Shown: in pieces, positions 6,577 through 9,379 of the stretch | Position numbering within the stretch: position 1 is the stretch's first letter | How the letters are laid out: every line of letters starts with the position of its first letter | Source: an uncultured Clostridia bacterium | GTDB taxonomy: Bacteria > Bacillota > Clostridia > Oscillospirales > Oscillospiraceae | DNA: 9,379 bases | Direction of reading: 5' to 3' | Assembly: GCA_947177005.1 (NCBI GenBank) | Contig: CAMWSZ010000087.1 | Location: 1 to 9,379 of the forward strand | Made by a program: the position numbers and the translations under genes | Notes under the pieces: generated by a model | Told to the model about the DNA's origin: nothing | The model's input: the letters and a program-made list of their open reading frames with translations, nothing else | Database searches by the model: none

Positions 6577-7083
6577 TCATTTTAAGCCCCTGAGGTTCTG
6601 TCCGGACAGTCCCTCATGCTTCAACAGCCAGATTTTTTTATCAATGCCTCCGGCGTAGCCGGTGAGACTGCCGCCACAGCCCACAACCCGGTGGCAGGGA
6701 ATGATAATGGAAATCGGGTTGTGTCCCACCGCGCCGCCTGCCGCCCGGGCGGACGTGTTCCCGATTTGTTCCGCAATCTCGCCGTAGGTCATCGCCTGGC
6801 CATAGGGAATTTTACATAGAATTTCCCAGACTTTTTTCTGAAACCCGCTGCCCTCCGGTGCAAGGGGCAGTTCGTCCGGCGACGGACGCTCCCCGGCAAA
6901 ATAGCGGTCCAGCCAGGCGCGGGTTTGTCCGAAAACCGGCAAAGCCTCTTCCGGTACGCTCTCCGCGAAAACCGTACCGCCAAAATATTTCTGTCCCTCC
7001 AGCCACAGGCCAGCCAGTGTTTCCCCGCCGCTGCACAGAGAGAGTTTCCCCACGGGCGAAGCATATTCCGCCGAATAGTACAT
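6577..7083 (-). CDS. ogt: methylated-DNA--protein-cysteine methyltransferase
   Basis: This suicide DNA-repair enzyme transfers the alkyl group from O6-alkylguanine (and O4-alkylthymine) to its own cysteine. The 168-residue protein has the usual length and order. An N-terminal ribonuclease-like domain (about 1-78) is followed by the DNA-binding/active domain beginning FQKKVWEIL. A helix-turn-helix region, YGEIAEQIGNTSARAAGGAVG, carries the arginine finger. The active-site PCHRV has Cys130, and GSLTGYAGG with the WLL helix follows. AAGGAGG lies 8 bases before the ATG. It has no Ada-type activator domain, so this is the simple Ogt form. The gene is transcribed leftward and diverges from the lyase gene at 7294. 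It is followed by the glmS leader, where no strong terminator was found, so some read-through into glmS is possible. Confidence 0.96.
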   Translation of the reverse strand: MYYSAEYASPVGKLSLCSGGETLAGLWLEGQKYFGGTVFAESVPEEALPVFGQTRAWLDRYFAGERPSPDELPLAPEGSGFQKKVWEILCKIPYGQAMTYGEIAEQIGNTSARAAGGAVGHNPISIIIPCHRVVGCGGSLTGYAGGIDKKIWLLKHEGLSGQNLRGLK

Positions 7084-7112
7084 TACGAAAACCTCCTTGT
7101 CTATATATATAA

Positions 7113-7125
7113 TGGTATTCTACCA
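7113..7125. repeat. short perfect dyad in the ogt promoter region
   Basis: TGGTATTCTACCA is a perfect 5-bp inverted repeat with a 3-base centre, 30 bases upstream of the ogt start codon. It adjoins a TATATATA run (7102-7110) that probably contains the ogt -10 box. The position suits a repressor site, but the dyad is short and no regulator gene is nearby. Confidence 0.35.
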
Positions 7126-7191
7126 AAAAACTCCCGGCTTGTCTCCCTGTTTTTTCACAGAATTTCCAAGAAACGACCGAAACCGCAAAAT

Positions 7192-7220
7192 TTGAACAAT
7201 TTACTGCATATGGTTATTTA
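7192..7220 (+). promoter_or_regulatory. candidate promoter of the lyase gene
   Basis: TTGAAC (7192-7197) is a good -35 match. TATTTA (7215-7220), 17 bp downstream, is a poor -10 match. The spacing and AT-rich context support a promoter about 75 bases ahead of the lyase start. This is tentative. Confidence 0.35.
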
Positions 7221-7253
7221 CTTTTTGGCTTCAACGTGTTAAAGTAAGAGAAC

Positions 7254-7269
7254 TGCGGCGGCAGCCGCA
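7254..7269 (+). repeat. GC-rich hairpin in the lyase leader
   Basis: TGCGGC and GCCGCA form a 6-bp stem with a GGCA loop, 11 bases before the ribosome binding site. It would lie near the 5' end of the mRNA and could stabilise it or modulate translation. No function is shown. Confidence 0.4.
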
Positions 7270-7280
7270 TGAAAACATAT

Positions 7281-7286
7281 GAGGAG
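7281..7286 (+). promoter_or_regulatory. ribosome binding site that decides the lyase start
   Basis: GAGGAG lies 7 bases before the ATG at 7294. An in-frame ATG at 7279 overlaps this site and has no ribosome binding site of its own, so translation should start at 7294. Confidence 0.85.
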
Positions 7287-7293
7287 AAACGTT

Positions 7294-8742
7294 ATGCCAC
7301 AGATTACATTTTATAAGCACGATCCCATTCCCCTGGAGATGCACAAGGTACGGATTGTTCAAAAGCTGAACCTCCTGCCCACGGACGAACGGCTCCAGAA
7401 GATCAAGGATGCCGGTTACAATACCTTCCAGCTCCACAACCACGATATCTTTCTGGATATGCTCACCGACTCCGGCGTCAACGCCATGAGCGACGACATG
7501 GAGGCCGCCATGCACCGCGCCGACGACGCCTATGCCGGCAGCGAGAGCTATTTCCGGATGGAAAAAACCTTGCAGGAAATTTTTGGCATTCCCTACTGCA
7601 TGCCCGCTCATCAGGGCCGCGCCTGCGAGAATATTCTGGCCACCCGTTTTGTCAAGCCCGGCAACTGCGTCATCATGAACTACCATTTCACTACCGCCAA
7701 AGCCCATATCACCCGTGTTGGCGGACACGTTGAGGAACTGGTGAAGGACGAGGGCCTGGTCAGCAAAAGCGATCTGCCCTTCAAAGGAAATATCGATCTG
7801 GACAAACTGGAGGCCTGCATCAAAAAAGAAACTCCGGAAAATGTGCCCTTTGTCCGTCTGGAGGCCGGTACGAACCTCATCGGCGGCCAGCCTATCTCCT
7901 ATGAGAACATGAAGGCCGCTACCAATATCTGCAAAAAATACGGTATTCTTACCGTCTTGGACGCCTCCCTGCTTCAGGACAACCTGTACTTCATCAAAAC
8001 CCGCGAGGAGGGTATGGCGGACAAAAGCGTGCGGGAAATCACCCGCATGGTGGCCGATCTCTTCGATATCATCTACTTCTCTGCCCGGAAATTCGGTTTT
8101 GCCCGGGGCGGCGTCCTGCTGGTCCGCGACCGCGATCTGTATTACTCCATGGAGGATTTGATCCCCATGTTCGAGGGCTTCCTCACCTACGGCGGTATGT
8201 CCGTGCGCGAAATTGAAGCGATGACAGTCGGCTTTGTGGAGAGCATGGATATGAACATTATCTCCCAGGGACCCCAGTTTGTCGGCTACTGCGTGGACTG
8301 TCTGGACAAATACGGCATCCCCGTCATTACCCCGGGCAGCGGTCTGGGCGCGCATCTGGACGCCGCGGAATTCGTCGGGCATATCCCCCAGGAACAGTAT
8401 CCAGCGGGTGCGCTGGTGTGCGCACTGTATATTTGCAGCGGCGTGCGCGGCATGGAGCGCGGCACCCTTTCCGAGGAGCGCAACGCCGACGGCAGTGAGC
8501 GTATGGCGTCAATGGAGCTGGTACGGCTTGCTTTCCCGCGGCGCGTGTTCACGCTGTCCCAGACCGAGTATGTCATTGACCGCGTCAAGTGGCTCTATGA
8601 CCACCGCGAACTCGTCGGCGGACTGCGGTTCGTCCACGAGCCCAAGACCCTCCGCTTCTTCACCGGCGTGCTGGAGCCGGTCAGCGACTGGCCCGATAAG
8701 CTTGCGGAAGCATACAAAGCGGACTTTGGTCCGGAACAATAA
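7294..8742 (+). CDS. tyrosine phenol-lyase/tryptophanase-family beta-eliminating lyase
   Basis: Enzymes of this PLP family split aromatic amino acids to pyruvate, ammonia and phenol (from tyrosine) or indole (from tryptophan). The 482-residue protein resembles tyrosine phenol-lyase (TPL) most by eye, for example DERLQKIKDAGYNTF, LTDSGVNAMSD, VRGMERG and EPKTLRFFT. Using remembered Citrobacter TPL numbering, these residues are kept: Tyr80 (Y71), Thr133 (T124), Asn194 (N185), Asp223 (D214), PLP-lysine Lys266 (K257), Arg389 in MERG (phenol-contacting R381) and the Arg of VRLAFPRR. The following are replaced: PLP-contacting R217 is Leu226, K256 is Arg265, E69 is Asp78, the Asn before IGG is lost with a one-residue deletion, and the GGHAVF His is Leu351. 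So the fold and cofactor lysine are clear, but the substrate is not. Calling it tryptophanase or TPL would be a guess. It stands alone between its own promoter candidate and a strong terminator, with no adjacent permease. Confidence 0.85.
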   Translation: MPQITFYKHDPIPLEMHKVRIVQKLNLLPTDERLQKIKDAGYNTFQLHNHDIFLDMLTDSGVNAMSDDMEAAMHRADDAYAGSESYFRMEKTLQEIFGIPYCMPAHQGRACENILATRFVKPGNCVIMNYHFTTAKAHITRVGGHVEELVKDEGLVSKSDLPFKGNIDLDKLEACIKKETPENVPFVRLEAGTNLIGGQPISYENMKAATNICKKYGILTVLDASLLQDNLYFIKTREEGMADKSVREITRMVADLFDIIYFSARKFGFARGGVLLVRDRDLYYSMEDLIPMFEGFLTYGGMSVREIEAMTVGFVESMDMNIISQGPQFVGYCVDCLDKYGIPVITPGSGLGAHLDAAEFVGHIPQEQYPAGALVCALYICSGVRGMERGTLSEERNADGSERMASMELVRLAFPRRVFTLSQTEYVIDRVKWLYDHRELVGGLRFVHEPKTLRFFTGVLEPVSDWPDKLAEAYKADFGPEQ

Positions 8743-8748
8743 CCAGAC

Positions 8749-8791
8749 TGCCGGGGATCTCCATGGTTGGAAATCCCCGGCATCTTTTTTT
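8749..8791 (+). terminator. strong intrinsic terminator of the lyase gene
   Basis: A 10-bp GC-rich stem (8749-8758 with 8773-8782) continues, after one mismatch, into four more pairs with a TGGT loop. It is followed by TCTTTTTTT. It lies 7 bases after the lyase stop codon. The leftward spoIIIAH gene ends at 8802 and may also use the stem, but its U-tract on that side is weak. Confidence 0.93.
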
Positions 8792-8801
8792 AGAAAAAGC
8801 A

Positions 8802-9379
8802 TCAATTTGCTTCCATAATCGTGATCTGATCGGCGGTGTAATCCGTTTCGTTGAGCACGATATCGGTGATTTTTGCCACATCCTCCGTCTGTAAGCCGTC
8901 CTCCGCGGCGGACACCACAATGCTGACGCTGTTTTCGCCCATAAAGGCTACGCAGTCCGCGTACCCCTTTGCGATAATCAGATTTTCGATCTGTCCCTCC
9001 AGCATCGTATACCCGGCCAGTGTCTGAATGGCGCGGTTCGCGTCGTCCAGCACGCCCTGCTCCGCGTTCTCCTGCCCGGCGGCCTCACGCAGCAGGCTCA
9101 GCGCGTTGTCCCGGGACTGCTGGCGGCTCAGCCGGGCCGTGTCGAAGTAGCTGCTGACGGACGCCGCCGCCGCGTTTGGGTCCTCCGCCGTCACAGCCGG
9201 GACCGTCGGCACGCCGCCTACCAGTGTTGCATCGCCCAGCACCTTTGTGCTGCCGCCCTCCTCCTGCTGCTGCGCGGGCTCCACCGTTTCGTTCACCGGT
9301 TTGCTCCCGATGTCCCCGGCGTACCGCCAGTTCAGATACACCGCCGCGCATACAAACAGCAGCACGGTCGCCACAACTG
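8802..9379 (-). CDS. spoIIIAH: stage III sporulation protein AH, N-terminus beyond window edge
   Basis: SpoIIIAH is a mother-cell membrane protein. With forespore SpoIIQ and other SpoIIIA proteins it forms the feeding-tube-like channel across the two membranes of the engulfed forespore. About 191 residues are visible, against 218 in Bacillus subtilis as I recall it. A hydrophobic segment begins at the edge (VVATVLLFVCAAVYLNW). An Ala/Glu/Pro-rich linker follows, then the conserved YFDTARLSRQQSRD motif. The C-terminal ring-building domain (YscJ/FliF-like) ends in TADQITIMEAN. The frame is open to the window edge, and the first possible start inside (GTG at 9374) would cut the membrane segment, so the true start lies outside. 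Converging with the lyase gene, it is probably the last gene of a spoIIIA operon. It would be expected to be under the mother-cell sigma-E programme, which cannot be checked here. Confidence 0.93.
   Translation of the reverse strand, partial: VVATVLLFVCAAVYLNWRYAGDIGSKPVNETVEPAQQQEEGGSTKVLGDATLVGGVPTVPAVTAEDPNAAAASVSSYFDTARLSRQQSRDNALSLLREAAGQENAEQGVLDDANRAIQTLAGYTMLEGQIENLIIAKGYADCVAFMGENSVSIVVSAAEDGLQTEDVAKITDIVLNETDYTADQITIMEAN

Noticed and set aside
7084..7293. TnaC-like tryptophan-sensing leader upstream of the lyase
   Set aside because: No small frame with a ribosome binding site and a Trp codon is present.
7231..8382. Minus-strand open frame of 383 codons opposite the lyase gene
   Set aside because: It is antisense to a clear PLP enzyme on the plus strand, with no recognisable domain and no ribosome binding site.
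1..9379. CRISPR array, tRNA/rRNA, insertion sequence or phage genes
   Set aside because: No regularly spaced repeats, cloverleaf sequences, transposase or integrase motifs, or terminal inverted repeats were seen.

Overview
The window reads as chromosomal DNA of an anaerobic, endospore-forming Firmicute. The best guess is a Clostridia/Oscillospiraceae-type gut bacterium. This is inferred from a SpoIIIAH gene at the right edge, a glmS ribozyme ahead of glmS (typical of Firmicutes), strong AGGAGG-type ribosome binding sites, GC-rich codons, and a tyrosine phenol-lyase/tryptophanase-family enzyme. No mobile element, CRISPR array, tRNA or rRNA was seen. Gene families were recognised by eye from protein motifs, without a database search.

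Left part (1-4176): thrS (threonyl-tRNA synthetase) runs rightward, enters from the left edge and lacks its N-terminus. It ends at a strong hairpin shared with a convergent leftward group of three genes. In their transcription order these are an unrecognised 212-residue protein with a possible weak actin-like (MreB-type) resemblance, a membrane-anchored GH19/lysozyme-like hydrolase, and a bactofilin. The first of them has an excellent promoter (TTGGCA, 17 bp, TGTTATAAT) flanked by two near-identical 14-bp direct repeats. The set suggests a cell-shape or cell-wall remodelling module.

Middle part (4327-7083): leftward glmS, with a perfect GC-rich hairpin after its stop and a 368-bp leader that holds a recognisable glmS ribozyme (glucosamine-6-phosphate-sensing self-cleaving riboswitch). 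Upstream lies a leftward ogt-type O6-alkylguanine-DNA alkyltransferase, probably a separate transcription unit.

Right part (7084-9379): a rightward PLP-dependent beta-eliminating lyase, closest by eye to tyrosine phenol-lyase but with several active-site replacements, ends at a textbook terminator. It converges on a leftward spoIIIAH gene that runs off the right edge. SpoIIIAH belongs to the channel between mother cell and forespore, so the window probably contains the distal end of a spoIIIA operon.

The points most worth a second look are the altered active site of the lyase, the unrecognised protein with its repeat-flanked promoter beside a bactofilin and a wall-hydrolase-like gene, and the glmS ribozyme with its very short P1 stem.
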